Notes: generated by a model not told the origin, from the sequence alone. 64,000 nt of DNA from Welwitschia mirabilis (GCA_051453625.1 JBOZIK010000001.1:261149062-261213061); one strand, 5' to 3'. Positions 47,293-60,510 are shown, numbered from the stretch's first letter. A program made the numbers and translations.

Positions 47293-48301
47293 TGTCATAT
47301 CCCATATTTCGTAAACGTTAGTTACTTGAGTATTTAGTATATTAAGATTTTAATTAGATGATAAATTACTCTTCTTTAAATGCTTTATTAAAATAAAATG
47401 GTATTTTAAAGTAGCCTTAGTTTGTAATCTTTATAATTCATCATGTAAATAATAATAATTATGTTAAAATATTTTAATTAGAAAAGCTATCCAAAAATTT
47501 AAAATTAGATAATCCCATTATGTAAAAAAATAAAATAACATAATAAAACCAATAAATTAAAAATTTCAAGAGGACATAATAATATACTTTATATTTTATT
47601 TACTTATTTCAAGTTTTAGTAAATGTGATAGGTGTACTACATTATGAATAGACATTTTCTTTTTTGTATTGTATGATTAATAAATGATATTCATTATTAA
47701 CAAGTAAATCATGACATATTAGTAGATTTTCTTTGGCATAACTTTTATCTTTTTAAGTTCTTTAAGGGTACTTGATTCATAGCATATTTATTATTTTGTT
47801 CATTAAAGGTTTTATCTCACTATGTTATATGAAATTTTAAGATTTGTGCATTTATTATTTGACGCATGTCACGGATTAATTAATTTACTTATAATCCTAT
47901 GAATTATTAAAAAGAAGCTAGAATGAGGAAATGAAGCATGTAATTAACCTTGCTAATTAAAGAAAGAAGATTACTCACCCTAGTTAGGTTCATGAGTCAT
48001 AAATATGTTCTCTTTTTATACTCCAATGTTACTTATTACTCATCTCACTTATCCATAATAAATCATGTAATTTTGTGATCTTGCATAGCCTACCTTTTAT
48101 TTATCTACACATAGAGATCCTTTCCTCTCTCATAAAGGAGAATATACTTTTCATTTGGTATGTAACTTCATGCTCTCTCTCTCTCTCTCTCTCTCGCNNN
48201 NNNNNNNNNNNNNNNNNNNNNNNNNNNNNNNNNNNNNNNNNNNNNNNNNNNNNNNNNNNNNNNNNNNNNNNNNNNNNNNNNNNNNNNNNNNNNNNNNTTT
48301 T

Positions 48302-48375
<74 letters not shown>

Positions 48376-51036
48376 TCTCACTGTCATAATGCTTGGATCT
48401 TGGGAGCTTAGAGCTAATGATTCTTAATCTTGGATCTTCATTAATATTCAACCATTAAGAACTTACTAGTCCTTCAAAGTCCAAGTAAGATCTTTACACA
48501 TGATGTCCATATGATTTTTTTAAATATTCTAGTGGAGTGATAATGTATTGCATTAGATCATTATTATGATTACATTAAAATCATTTATATATATATATAT
48601 ATATTAAAATTTTATTCCCTTCCATTGACTCTCACTAAGACACTAAGAAGATGTGATGGGTCTCTTGTGTTTGGTAAAGGAGGTTACTAATCAATGATTA
48701 TGGCTAAGTAACCAAGGTGTTCACTATAAAAATAAAAAGAAAAAAATGAATTTTTGGTACCCATGTTTAATCTAATTTTTTAAAATCTATTATTCATTAG
48801 ATCCATCTTATTAGGGGCAAATTTTTTATCCTTAAAAATCTCTTTTAGGCTAGTATTTTTTCATAAAAATCATAAGGCTCATAGTAAATGGTTTTTTTGA
48901 ATTGATTTGATTTTTCTTTTGATAATGATTTAAGCTATTAAATTTAAATAATAAATTCTATATATAATTAGTTATTATATCCATTATTTTACTAGTTTAA
49001 GTTATTACATTACTAGTTGTAAAAGCTTTACCCTTTTTTAATAGTAAAACTTAAATTTCCAGAATGGAGGCATATGTCAAAAATGTCATACATTGTTAAT
49101 TAGTAGGTCTAAATTAGGGAAATTGTTTTTTAAGTTCATTATTATGTTATAATTATGACAATGTAAAAACAGAAATTTTTCTAATGTATAATTTTTTTAA
49201 AGAAATTTATTTATTGAAATACATGAGGAAATGGGAAAAAAATAGTAAGTAATTAACTTATATGTCTTTACCTAACGGTTACGATATGTAACTACATGAG
49301 CATCTAAGTTATAGAAAATTAAATAAGCTTTTCAAAACATCTTAAATCATTTACAAACTCAAAGATTTTTAAACATTATGATCATTTTAGTGTAGTGCAA
49401 TAGGACTATAATTTTAGAATATTTGATAGTTTTTAACTTTAAATTTTTACCTTAAAAATAATATTTTAGAATATAGAGATAGCTTAAGTTAGTTTTTACG
49501 AAATCCTATTATGAATCTAATTTATGAAAAATTATTTTAATTTATTTTTCCTCGATAATTAATTAATTATTTAATTTTCAATTATAATATCTTCTTAGAG
49601 CTCAAAAATTTATAATTTATATTTGAAATTATGAAAAATTATTACATAAAATTATATAGGTAATTTGAGTATATAAGATAAGTTTCTATTTATAGCCTTA
49701 AGTTAAATTACTTAGATATAATATTTTAATTAGAGAAATATCTCTTCTACATTTTTGTTTATCTTACTTGGAATGTGCATGCTTGTATGAGTTTTTACCT
49801 TAGTAGTTTAAGTAACATAAATAGTTTTTATTTATCACCTAGTTTCAAGGATTATAACATATCCATACAAATCTTAAATAAAGAATTATATCTTAATAAC
49901 CATTCTTCAATTATACTTCTTTTTTTTTTATTTTTCTTACATAATAGAGATTGTCATATAAGTATGGAAGAATTATACTAGGATTGGTATAGCTCCAGGT
50001 AAGGACTAGTTTCCTTACGTACATCATTAATATATGATTTGATACATTTTAAACTTTTTTATTATTACTAACATATAAAATAAAAAATATTTTCTTTATT
50101 TATATTTTTATTACTATAATCTTAAATATAGAGATGTTCTAGTATGCTTATTTCCTCTTTTATAATTATTTCTATAAAATGAATCTAATTATGATTATAA
50201 TTATTATAACTAGGTAAATAATCCATTCAATATTCATATTAGTTAGAATTATATGCATTCATTTGTGTGGTTGATTTATTAAATAGGAATAAATTAAGAT
50301 AATTCTGATAATAATCATCCTCATACTTGTATTTCATTAATAAGATGGATTGCATTACATTTTTTATAATACCCTTATAAAAGTGGATTTAATTACTAAT
50401 CTCCTATACTACCCATGTATGATTTTTTTTCCAACTTAATATTTATAGCATTTGACATCAATGAATCATATGGCATAATTTGGAGATGTTTCAAGGAAGA
50501 AATGGTATTTTGTAGGTATGCATCCATCTCATGTACCATCTGTCACTTGAATTGGGGGTATATCAAGATGAAGTGTAAGAATATGCAGTTTAGACTAGCC
50601 ATGTTTATATATCTTAGAATCTAAAGTATAACTAAATCATATCTAGAGAATAGCCTGATATCAAGTTGAAATTCCATTAATGGAAGTTATAACCTCCTAT
50701 TATATTCATTAAGTGCTCTTATTAAACTAAGTCATGTATGTTTTATAATAAGTTTAAATCTCCTAAACTATTTATAATATATCTTTCTATATGATAAAAA
50801 AAAAATGAAGGACATAAACTTATGACATCATTATTGTTTGTAAACCAAAATAACCTAGAAATTAATTATAAGTAAATATATATTATAAATATGATTGTTT
50901 TTCTTATAATATAAAAGTAGTAATAAAGGAATAAGTAAAATTTGATCCTAGGTTTCACTATTTCTATTAGGTAATAATATTAAATATGGAAGAAAGAGAA
51001 AATAATTACTTAGAATAAGAAAAGAGAGGTATCACA
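47293..51036 (+). repeat. 3' LTR of chromovirus-type element (about 3.74 kb)
   Basis: It starts TGTCATATCCC after a PPT and ends TATCACA, so TG...CA. The last 2.3 kb match the truncated 5' LTR (37,617-40,312). The first 1.4 kb (47,293-48,717) has no partner at the 5' side. It contains a (CT)n array with a gap. No gene is visible; short frames at 49,775-49,981 and 50,415-50,624 are not conserved in the other LTR. Confidence 0.75.
48174..48370. repeat. (CT)n microsatellite spanning a 100-N gap
   Basis: CT units run on both sides of the gap 48,198-48,297. The four overlapping frames across it encode alternating Leu-Ser or Arg-Glu and are artefacts. Confidence 0.97.
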
Positions 51037-51774
51037 TCTAGTGATTTTACTCTTCTCTTATAAGTAATATGATGGTTGAATGTGATAAACTATAGGGTTC
51101 AAAATCTAGTGGTCAATAAATATTATCCATAGCAGGCAATTTTTAAAAATCCTAGAGGCTATGTATTCATGTAAATGGAGATGCATGCATAAAAATAAGG
51201 GTTGTATGCCTACAAAAAATACAAGTAGTTAAGCACCTACATGAAATAATTATGTGCATAGTTACATAGGGTTATGTGTGCAATAAAAAATGGTTTTATG
51301 CCTAGGTAGAAGTGTCTATATGTTCATTATCCTACTCTTAACTCATTATGTTCCTACTTTTCATATCTTAAGCAAGGATAGATGTTAGGAATACTCTTTG
51401 AAGTAAATGTATGAAGCTATTCTAAATACACATAACATGTAAATGAATTGATGTGACAATGCATGCAGTCCTAATGTGATTGTTATCATACATTTATCTA
51501 TACTTTTCCTTACACTTATTCTTATTATTTTAATATTTTATACAGTACAATATTTATTCTATTATTTGTTCAATAGTAATAGTTTGGAATCAGCATGTTC
51601 TTATATATAAAGTTGTATTTGATTTCTTGTTGGGTTTTACAATTTTTTATGATAATTATAATAGGTTGTATTTCTTAAGAATATTTGTTTAAAATTACTT
51701 AACATTATGTATTAAACAATATATTTTTACATTATTACATGTAGTTTCTTTTTTTATTTTAAATTTTACATAAT
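51037..51774. other. no recognisable feature
   Basis: AT-rich sequence downstream of the 3' LTR. I see no gene, LTR edge or RNA gene here. Confidence 0.5.
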
Positions 51775-52010
51775 GGATATCTAGGTCTCTTGTAAAGTGT
51801 ATTGTACTCTTTCTATTTGCTAGTATACTTTCATCTCTACTAGGGATGACTATGTTTCTTATGAGGTGTATTAAATTTCTTCAATTGATAGTTATCTTTA
51901 ATTTTACATCATAGATGACTAGGTTTTTTGTAAAGCATATTATATTATTTATGTTGATAGTATTCTTCTTTTATACCATGGATGACTATGTCCTATTTAG
52001 TTTGTTGCAT
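51775..52010. repeat. tandem repeat, 67-69 bp period, about 3.5 copies
   Basis: Units begin at 51,775 (GGATATCTAGGT), 51,844 (GGATGACTATGT), 51,914 (GATGACTAGGTT) and 51,981 (GATGACTATGTC). Each continues with a TTTGTAAAG/TTATGAGG-type phrase, then GTRTATT and a TGATAGT phrase. Units differ at about a quarter of positions, so the array is old. Confidence 0.8.
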
Positions 52011-52685
52011 TCCTTATTTAAAAATTTAATTTAATTAGTTATGTCATATTCCATCTATAATGTTATTTACTATGATGAGCTTCATTACCTACTTATGCTT
52101 AACACTAGCTCTACTGATTGATGTGCTAGGCTATGCCTATGTATGAAAGATAATGTTTTATATTTATTGCAAATGATAATTTCAAAACATCAAATGTTTT
52201 ATGCTTAGTTAATGACCAAATACTATGTATTTTCCATTACATGTTATGATTAGGTATAATCTCTTAACTTTTTCTGTCTGAGTGTACTTTTATTACATAG
52301 GTTAACTTATAAAAATTTTGCTTATAAGAGCTTTTAACTTAATTATAGACAATAAGATCTATATGTATAAGATCTTAAGATTACTTAAAGACACTTAATT
52401 TTCATGTTATTAGTTTCATAATGAAATTATGTAATCCTAATTAGAAATTCTTAGTAGTGTTTTAAATGTGTAACTCTATAGAAGGAATTCATGCTAGGCT
52501 ATAACTAATATCATGTTTTCAATTACTTAATACAATAAAGTTATGTAGAAAGTAGATATACCATTAATATTACTTTAAAAAATGGATGTAAAATTTTAAA
52601 GATGTGACATATTAGAATTAAAGTAAATATTATTCTTAGACATAGTTCCACAAAATCTTAGAGATCACTAGTTACATGCTAGTAT
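52011..52685. other. no recognisable feature
   Basis: AT-rich linker between the tandem repeat and a pol fragment. It may be the decayed gag/RT part of that element, but no motif supports this. Confidence 0.4.
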
Positions 52686-53420
52686 GAGAAAAGTATGAAT
52701 TTTTTGAACAGGGAAATCAACTTCCTTGGTAATGTCATTACACGAGGTTTAAAGTGTACCCCAATAAGATAGAAGCCATTTTGACTTAGCCTACATTTGA
52801 AAAGGTAATTGAAGTATGTAGTTTTGGGATTATCAAGTTATTAGCAAAGATTGATAAAGGACTTTCACAAAATAGTTTCACATCTAACAACTTTATTCAA
52901 AAGGAAAATAATTTTAAATCAGTCGATAAATGTGAAAATTCTTTTCAAAGCTTAAAGAATTCTCTTATTTGTCCTCCTTTATTAATTATGGTAAAAGAAG
53001 ATAGATCATTTTCCATATCCATAGATGCATTTGATAATTGAATTAATTATGTTTCAATGTAATATGAAATAGTTTTTACTTATGAAAATAAAACATAACT
53101 CCTATGAAAAGAGTTATCCCACTAATGATCTAGAATTAGATATAGTTGGTTATGCACTTAAGCTGTGATAATACTATTTATTTAAAGAGTAATTTGAAGT
53201 TTGAACTAATCACAAAAAAATTTAAAATATATTTTGAGTTAACCATATATTGATATTAGATAGATAAAATGGATAAAGTTACTTAACAATTATGATTTTG
53301 AGATTAATTTTCATGAGGAAAAATAAAACAACATATCTAACGTGTTAAGTGAAACGAGATATACAAAATCTTTTTATCAAAGAGTAACTTAAAGATGTTA
53401 CAAATTAGTTTAGCAAGATG
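52686..53420 (+). pseudogene. Ty3/gypsy RT end and RNase H remnant
   Basis: FLGNVITRGLKCTP (about 52,721-52,762; usually FLGH.VS..GI.VDP) and DFHKIVSHLTTLFKR mark the RT connection. CENSFQSLKNSLICPPLLIM and SFSISIDAFDN (about 52,932-53,040) follow; the latter matches the YTDAS motif region. NYDFEINFHEEK and NVLSETR (about 53,285-53,355) correspond to DYD.E..YHPGKAN.VADALSR. It belongs to a plus-strand chromovirus-type element separate from the one ending at 51,036. Confidence 0.82.
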
Positions 53421-53499
53421 CATTTTTCTTGAAAAAATATAAAATATTAAAGCATGAAACTTTAGAAGGTAATTTTTAGTTTATTAGTGATGATTTCTA

Positions 53500-54165
53500 T
53501 CATTTAAGAGGATTTTATACATCTTGAAAGATGTAAATTTATGAAAATAGGTTCTAACGGAAATCCATAACATGACATATTTAGGGCATCTTAGTAGTAT
53601 TAAGATGTAACATGATTAACATAACTAGTTTTGGTGGCCCAATTACAAGGAGGACATATTACATTATGTTAGTAAGTGTCGACATAGTAGCAATTTGTGA
53701 TAGAACATGAATTGAAAGGTGAAGATTTATAATCACATACTATTTTTAAATGAAAATTGGATATTATTAACATGGATTTTGTTGTGAAATTATCAAGAAC
53801 TAATGTAAGACATGATGGAATTATGATAGTATTGGATTGATTAACAAAAGTAACACATTTCCTATCCATTACAAATAAGATATCAACCATGAAAATACAA
53901 AGTAATTATTGAAGGATATTTTTTGATTACATGGACTGCCTCAAAAGATTATCTCTAATTAGAATTATCATTTCATTTCTAGGTTTTAGTAAATTTTACA
54001 ATAGTTATTAAGAATCTAGTTAAATTTAAGAATAGCTTATCATCTTAAAACAAATGGTAAAAAGAATGATTTAATAAAGTATTAAAATATTTGTCTTGAG
54101 TGTCTACATTAGATCATCTAGTAGTTAGGATTAGGTGCTATATCTTGTTAAATTTTGTTATAACA
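53500..54165 (+). pseudogene. Ty3/gypsy integrase remnant (truncated)
   Basis: MTYLGHLSSIKM (about 53,572) and FWWPNYKEDILHYVSKCRH (about 53,628-53,685) represent the HHCC zinc-binding region. INMDFVVKLSRTN, HDGIMIVLD, one stop, LTKVTHFLSI (about 53,765-53,875) and AYHLKTNG-like sequence near 54,030-54,055 represent the catalytic core. The frame then stops and the rest of integrase is deleted. A minus-strand frame at 53,669-53,890 is an antisense shadow. Confidence 0.88.
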
Positions 54166-54169
54166 AGAG

Positions 54170-54635
54170 TGTAGCATCCTAGATATTAATGTATAATTTC
54201 TTTTATTATCATTTCACATTTATGTGTATGGTAACTTTAGGATTAATTCAATCAAAGTATTAAATGTTAAATGTATGTTTACTTTATATCTTTATTTTAT
54301 GATCTTATAGGTAACTATTGATGATGCATTATTAAATGTTATAGTGGACATTCAAGAATTTCAGAAGTACTCGAGTAATGTTGGAGGATTCAAAACTTTT
54401 TACTATTGAACTCATTAGTTATGATAGTGTGCAGAACTTTCTATTTTAAGATCTTTATATCTTTTATGCTAATAGAAAATACATCCAAATGGTGAACTAA
54501 TTATTTATATTTTTCTCCTTGTATTAATATCTAAGTCTAATGCATATATCTTAGAATATTTTTTCCTATATGTTAGAATACTTCAAAGTAAACATAATAA
54601 ATAATAAACATATATGTATGTATATGAATAGTACA

Positions 54636-54640
<5 letters not shown>
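54170..54640 (+). repeat. possible LTR start
   Basis: TGTAGCATCCTAGATATTAATG directly follows the truncated integrase and an AACAAGAG purine stretch. This is the form of a plant LTR start (TGTARCATCC). I could not find its other end or a partner copy. Confidence 0.4.

Positions 54641-54714
<74 letters not shown>
54639..54714. repeat. (CA)n microsatellite, about 38 units
   Basis: An uninterrupted CA array, unusually pure for this decayed neighbourhood, so recent expansion is likely. Confidence 0.98.
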
Positions 54715-54715
<1 letters not shown>

Positions 54716-56114
54716 GAAATACATATATAAGTAAGAAGGACTAATGGATAATAATATTAATAAAAATAAAAAGAGTGAGTGATAAGTGAGGGAGAAGTTG
54801 ATGAAGTAAAGAATCTTGAGAAGGATATTTTCAACAAGAATTTATAATCAACTTAAAAACATAAATAAATGCTTTTTTAAGTTAATTATTAGTTGATAGT
54901 TATTAAAAAGGATCATCTATATGGGGTTTATTACTTATCTTTGTAAATATACATACTCAATATGTTTAATAATCATGAGAAGAGTTGTTCATCATTGTTC
55001 TTCTTCTTTCTTAGTTATCTATGAGAATGGGCAGGTAAGGAAGAGTTCATTAAGAGGAAGGTGTATTTAGGTAGTATAGGTAAAGCCATTAAAGCTTTAT
55101 GAAACTTATAGGTGAAAACTAAGAATATCATAGAGAAAGAGAAACCAAGAAGCTAATAAAAAGTGTTTTATACATAGTGAAATAAAAATAGTAGTTTGGA
55201 AATCAAATCATTGTTAGTTCCATACTTCATTTTAGTATAATCTTTAATCATCACCTAGTGTGAAAAAGTTTCCATAGAATGCTAGTTATCTTTAAATTAT
55301 TACATAATCATATCTATTAGAAGTAAAGATGGATGTAAATTCCACATCTCTAGATGTTATTATTTTGATATCAAAGCATTTAACATTTTGATCTTAGCAG
55401 TATCTTAGGAAAAGGATTAGAGTTTTAAAACTTGAAGGCATCATTGTATTTATTAATTCTAATGCTGCAATTTACATATCGCATGTAGATTTTATTGTTT
55501 TATATGTAGGAGTATAGCTCAAACTATTAGTATTAGTTACTTAACTCTAAAAGAAAAAAATAGTTAATCAATGTACAATTCATAAATTAAAGATTACTTA
55601 ATAGAGCCCATATTCGCTACAGAAAAATGGCCAAAAAGAAAAAGGTTTTTTGTGTGATATGAGGTAGTGGATTTATAGTTTATGGATTATGCATCTATTA
55701 TATGAAAAAGGCTATATAGTACACTCTATGGTCAAGAATATAAGTGATGATGATAAGTCCCAATACCTAAAGGTTCCCTGCCTAGTTTAAAAAGCAAGCT
55801 TTATCTATTTTAGCTTAATGTTCTAAACTTTGATGCATTTTTTTAAGTGGTTAATGTTGCTAAGAGCTATTTAATTTGACCTCTTCTTGCATCCTTTAAA
55901 AGCCTAAAGAGCCATTATTAAAACTTATTAATCCTATCATCAAAAGAACAATGAATACTCTAAAAGCATCTCGGAGATCTAATGTGAAGCATGTTGTTCT
56001 TAAATCATTTATATCTTTTCTAGTTCCTAATCCTAAGTGGTAAGACATTACTATTATTGATGAAAACTCTTGGATGGCTGTAGAGTACTATAACTATTTT
56101 GGAATATGCTATCT
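54715..56114. other. no recognisable gene
   Basis: AT-rich sequence. A Lys-rich phrase near 55,625 and a less AT-biased stretch at 55,850-56,090 could be element remnants, but I recognise no domain. Confidence 0.45.
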
Positions 56115-57005
56115 TGTAATACCCTAAAGTTATATAGTTGAAAAATGACCATAAACGTTAATGCTCTAATACCAAATGTAAAGGCCCAAGATTTTAACAA
56201 CTAAAAACTTAAAACTTATAGTACCAAAACTTATGGTAACAACTAAAAACTTGAAATTTATGTACCAGAAACTAATAGCATAATTATTTTTCCAATGGTC
56301 ATATCCTAGTATATTCAATCATAGCCAAAATTAACTATAATTACCATAGAAAATGTAAGATCTATAACTAGTAAAGTATTATTTGTGGGTCAAAGAATCA
56401 ATGAAATAGAGTTATAAAACCAAAGAAATGTGATGTCCTAGGTAGATGGGTTAATTAAAATCATATTTACAATTACTCCTTGATTACTTAACAGTATGGC
56501 TAAGGCACAAAGAATCCTAGGTTAATATGGTAAGATAGAAGTTATAGCCATAATAAAGGGTGTATTAACATTTACAAGAGAAAGAAATAATTCATTATAA
56601 AGATTATCATAGAGAAAAAAATATTATAAATTATAAAACCATGTAGATATGAGAATGATTTAAGGAGAACTACGTTAGAAATAGTTGGTGACTTAAGATA
56701 AATAAAGAGTTACATCCTTTTGGTTGATAACTTAGGACAAGATAAGTAAAGAATTACATCGTTATAGTAGTGGTTCCACATGAATCATCCATTTAAGTAT
56801 TGACTCAATGCCTAGTTACACAATCCGTATTATTTTGCCCAAGTAAAAATAATTATTTGCTAAAGTTTGAAGTTTCATTTGATAATTTTCAAAAGGTTTT
56901 TTAAGAGGACTTACAAAGATTCAAATGCCTAACATTTCATGTGCCATCTTATTTCCACTCTAATAACCAATTTTACCATTGTTGTTAACTTGTTTGGTTT
57001 TGTTT
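56115..57005 (-). repeat. LTR-type repeat, left copy
   Basis: It is colinear with 62,777-63,660 from TGTAATACCC to 'TTGTTAACTTGTT', with roughly 90% similarity by eye. In minus orientation it ends GGGTATTACA. It contains an embedded GCTCTAATACCA at 56,163-56,174. The right-hand border is not clear: after about 57,005 the two copies diverge, at a gap in the right copy. Confidence 0.75.
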
Positions 57006-58433
57006 TCTTGTCAATAACAGACCTTGGAATTCAAAAATGCTCCTATAAGTTCAGTGCATTGAGTATCGGGAAAAGGGGAGAGATTACCACCTAAAAAAAA
57101 ATATGAAGAATGGATAAGGGCTCACAACACAAAGGTGGATAATGCTTTTAATTAGTGAAGACAAAATCAGATAGATTAAGGGATATGGATTCCTTATTTT
57201 CACACACAATTGAAGGGAAAATATGAAGAATGGAGGAAGGCAAAGAAAAATATGCATTATGATTAAGCTAATGACATAATCCTTACTACTTTCCAAATGA
57301 TACACTATTATCTAATAGATTTTATGGGCAAGATCCTTATAGATTTCAATTTTTGACTTCTCCATTTTTTTTCATGTTGCAATTTTGATAGTCAATGAAG
57401 CATGTGCCAAAATATTCCTCAGTGCGACACTGGTAAGAAAGTCTAAGGTGAAAAAGATAAAGGTAGAATTAGCATCTAATCTAATATTGTAAACCACTAT
57501 ATCAGGGTATGAATCATTAAGAATAAGGAGAAAATAACTCATTTTAAAGGCATTTCTCAATATATGACATTTTCCAATTTAGTTGCTAAGGTGTTAGAAA
57601 AATCATGTGAAAATTTCCATTAAGCATTATGACCTTATTCAAGATTTAGTAAAAGATAAGAATGCTGATCATAGCACTAATTTACCATTTTTTTTATTAT
57701 ATGCTCCCTTTTGTATGTGGTGTATAACATCATGGACAAAGAAATGGATAGGCATTTTCTAGATCCAAGTTTGAGAAAGTGCTTGAATTTTTAGAGCAAT
57801 GTGATGGGAGTAACGTCTAGAGCACCAATTTGAAATTTTAAGATTAAGAACCTTTTCAGATTTAGAGTAATAAAATTTTAAACTAGCCAATTCAAAAGAA
57901 AGAATGGACAATAGAGATGAAGCAGAGGAAAAATCTGAACAAATTGCATTTTCATGTGCTTGAAGGTAATAGAGGTTCATAGATGTATAGGGGTGTTTAG
58001 GATCTTAAAGAATAAGAATGCAAGTGGGAATCAAAACATGGATAAATAATGATAAAGAGAATCAAAATAAGGATAGGGGGAACATGCTATGCAAATAAAA
58101 GTACTGTGTAGCAGAAATGAACAACACATCATGAAGAAAAGGGTAAGATCATGCTAAGAATAGGTAATTTCTTGAAATGTTTCCACTTAAAATGCTTGAC
58201 GAGGAAGAGGAGTGGAATTGGAATCTTAAAAATTTCTTTTCTTTGGGAATTTTTCTTAAGCAAATCATTTCTAATAGAAACTCATAAATTCTAAAATTAT
58301 GCAATGATTAATATTTGATGTTTAGTATTTGAGAACACGTAAGAATGATGGTGTTGTGCTACAGGATGAGAGAGGCATCATGATTAGATTGAAACATTTC
58401 AAAGGAACAAATAAGTGGGTCAAGAAATGCCTT
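57006..58433. other. unidentified sequence before a large gap
   Basis: Short frames on both strands (57,084-57,305; 57,372-57,560; 57,759-57,980) show no domain that I recognise. The stretch is less AT-biased than its surroundings and may be a transposon remnant. It ends at the gap 58,434-59,328 (895 N). Confidence 0.4.
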
Positions 58434-59328
58434 NNNNNNNNNNNNNNNNNNNNNNNNNNNNNNNNNNNNNNNNNNNNNNNNNNNNNNNNNNNNNNNNNNN
58501 NNNNNNNNNNNNNNNNNNNNNNNNNNNNNNNNNNNNNNNNNNNNNNNNNNNNNNNNNNNNNNNNNNNNNNNNNNNNNNNNNNNNNNNNNNNNNNNNNNNN
58601 NNNNNNNNNNNNNNNNNNNNNNNNNNNNNNNNNNNNNNNNNNNNNNNNNNNNNNNNNNNNNNNNNNNNNNNNNNNNNNNNNNNNNNNNNNNNNNNNNNNN
58701 NNNNNNNNNNNNNNNNNNNNNNNNNNNNNNNNNNNNNNNNNNNNNNNNNNNNNNNNNNNNNNNNNNNNNNNNNNNNNNNNNNNNNNNNNNNNNNNNNNNN
58801 NNNNNNNNNNNNNNNNNNNNNNNNNNNNNNNNNNNNNNNNNNNNNNNNNNNNNNNNNNNNNNNNNNNNNNNNNNNNNNNNNNNNNNNNNNNNNNNNNNNN
58901 NNNNNNNNNNNNNNNNNNNNNNNNNNNNNNNNNNNNNNNNNNNNNNNNNNNNNNNNNNNNNNNNNNNNNNNNNNNNNNNNNNNNNNNNNNNNNNNNNNNN
59001 NNNNNNNNNNNNNNNNNNNNNNNNNNNNNNNNNNNNNNNNNNNNNNNNNNNNNNNNNNNNNNNNNNNNNNNNNNNNNNNNNNNNNNNNNNNNNNNNNNNN
59101 NNNNNNNNNNNNNNNNNNNNNNNNNNNNNNNNNNNNNNNNNNNNNNNNNNNNNNNNNNNNNNNNNNNNNNNNNNNNNNNNNNNNNNNNNNNNNNNNNNNN
59201 NNNNNNNNNNNNNNNNNNNNNNNNNNNNNNNNNNNNNNNNNNNNNNNNNNNNNNNNNNNNNNNNNNNNNNNNNNNNNNNNNNNNNNNNNNNNNNNNNNNN
59301 NNNNNNNNNNNNNNNNNNNNNNNNNNNN
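58434..59328. other. assembly gap (895 N)
   Basis: Unsequenced. The two long frames spanning it consist of N and are artefacts. Confidence 0.98.
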
Positions 59329-60502
59329 GATTTACCCCTAAATGTTTCTAATACATCCCTATGCCATTTAGTCTTAAGAAAATAAAAGCCAATTTAGAAT
59401 TTTCTCTTAGGAGTTTATTTTGTATTTTTTGATATATGTAATAACTAAGCTCCAAATGAAATTCTACAAATTTTAAAATCCATATTTCTGCCTAGATTAT
59501 TCTTAGAATTATTTCTCTAAATAATAAGATATAACCATAGTTACATGTTTATTGAAAACAAACAATCTAAGCATAATGTAAATAAAATCTTACATTGAAG
59601 GAGAAGCACTTGTAATTCTTACAAATAAAAGGGGAGTACATTGTACACATATCCATAACACTTGTTATAATAAATTTGAACACATTAATCACTTTAGTAT
59701 TAAATTAGATCTTCTAAGGTCCTTTACTAAATACATGAATTTAAACAACAAGTATGATAATAACTCTCCAACTAATAGTAACCACGGGCTCATTCCATGG
59801 TCATCCTCATGCTAGGTCATGCACATCCAAAGCATGGAGTGAGAACTATACTTCCACACTTTTCAGTATGGTCCATGGCAAGGTTTCAGATAAGGGTTTT
59901 TGAGAATAGGAAGAAATCCACAAAAATATTAGTTATCCAAAACCTCAAATCAATACAACAATTAAGGTATAATATCCAAATCTCACAAAAATGTTCAAGA
60001 AATAGTATGCCCCGTCAAAGGGGTATCAATTATCCATTATTACTCGATCACTCCTATGGCTAATAGGAATTATTCATGTGGGATAACCCCCCTATGAAGC
60101 TACATGGCATCATGTCATGCAATAGCTAGATGAATAACCATCCTAATAACTGACAACCACTCTTATAGCCTGTAGGAGCCCTTCAGGTGGCTTAGCCCCT
60201 GAAGCCACATGATTTGATCGTAATAAAGCTTAAAATTCAAAGATAAATCATAGCCATGAAATGCATAAGAAAATTATTTACTTTAAACACATGAAGGATG
60301 AAGGAGTAAGTTAGGACATAGAAGAGATAAATGGATTTGCATGAACCAAAAAACAATTATTAAAAACCATAAAACCATATCGATTTTTGAGAAGAATTTA
60401 AGATCTCATGAAGGTTACAAGGCTCTAATACATCCCAGGCTCCAAAATTAGTAGCAGAGGGTTTCCAAAAATGAAAGGTAGGGAAGAGAAGAAGGAGTGT
60501 CT

Positions 60503-60510
60503 TATTTATA
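60503..60510 (-). promoter_or_regulatory. TATA box in minus-strand LTR
   Basis: TATAAATA on the minus strand, followed by GACACTCC and a TTCTTCTCTTCC pyrimidine stretch about 20-35 bp downstream, as in plant LTR promoters. The same layout occurs at 1,769-1,776. Confidence 0.45.

Larger units (their letters stand above)
37617..51036 (+). mobile_element. Ty3/gypsy chromovirus-type retrotransposon, rearranged (about 13.4 kb)
   Basis: The order is truncated 5' LTR, initiator-Met PBS, gag, protease, RT, RNase H, integrase, duplicated RNase H/integrase, chromodomain-like tail, PPT, 3' LTR. The RT and integrase motifs and the C-terminal pattern after integrase fit the Tekay/Del branch best; the branch call is tentative. 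The 5' LTR lacks about 1.4 kb relative to the 3' LTR and directly abuts the solo 5-kb repeat. No target duplication was found. A minus-strand fragment and a gap lie inside integrase. All frames are broken. Confidence 0.8.

Noticed and set aside
48075-48451. Four overlapping frames of 78-116 codons on both strands
   Set aside because: Translations of the (CT)n microsatellite and gap (Leu-Ser or Arg-Glu repeats).
53669-53890. 73-codon minus-strand frame
   Set aside because: Antisense of the plus-strand integrase core, which has clear motifs.
58329-59351. 340- and 308-codon frames
   Set aside because: They span the 895-N gap; only about 35 real codons at one end and no domain.
59797-60063. 88-codon plus-strand frame
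   Set aside because: Less AT-rich but without a domain, and inside a probable LTR read on the other strand.
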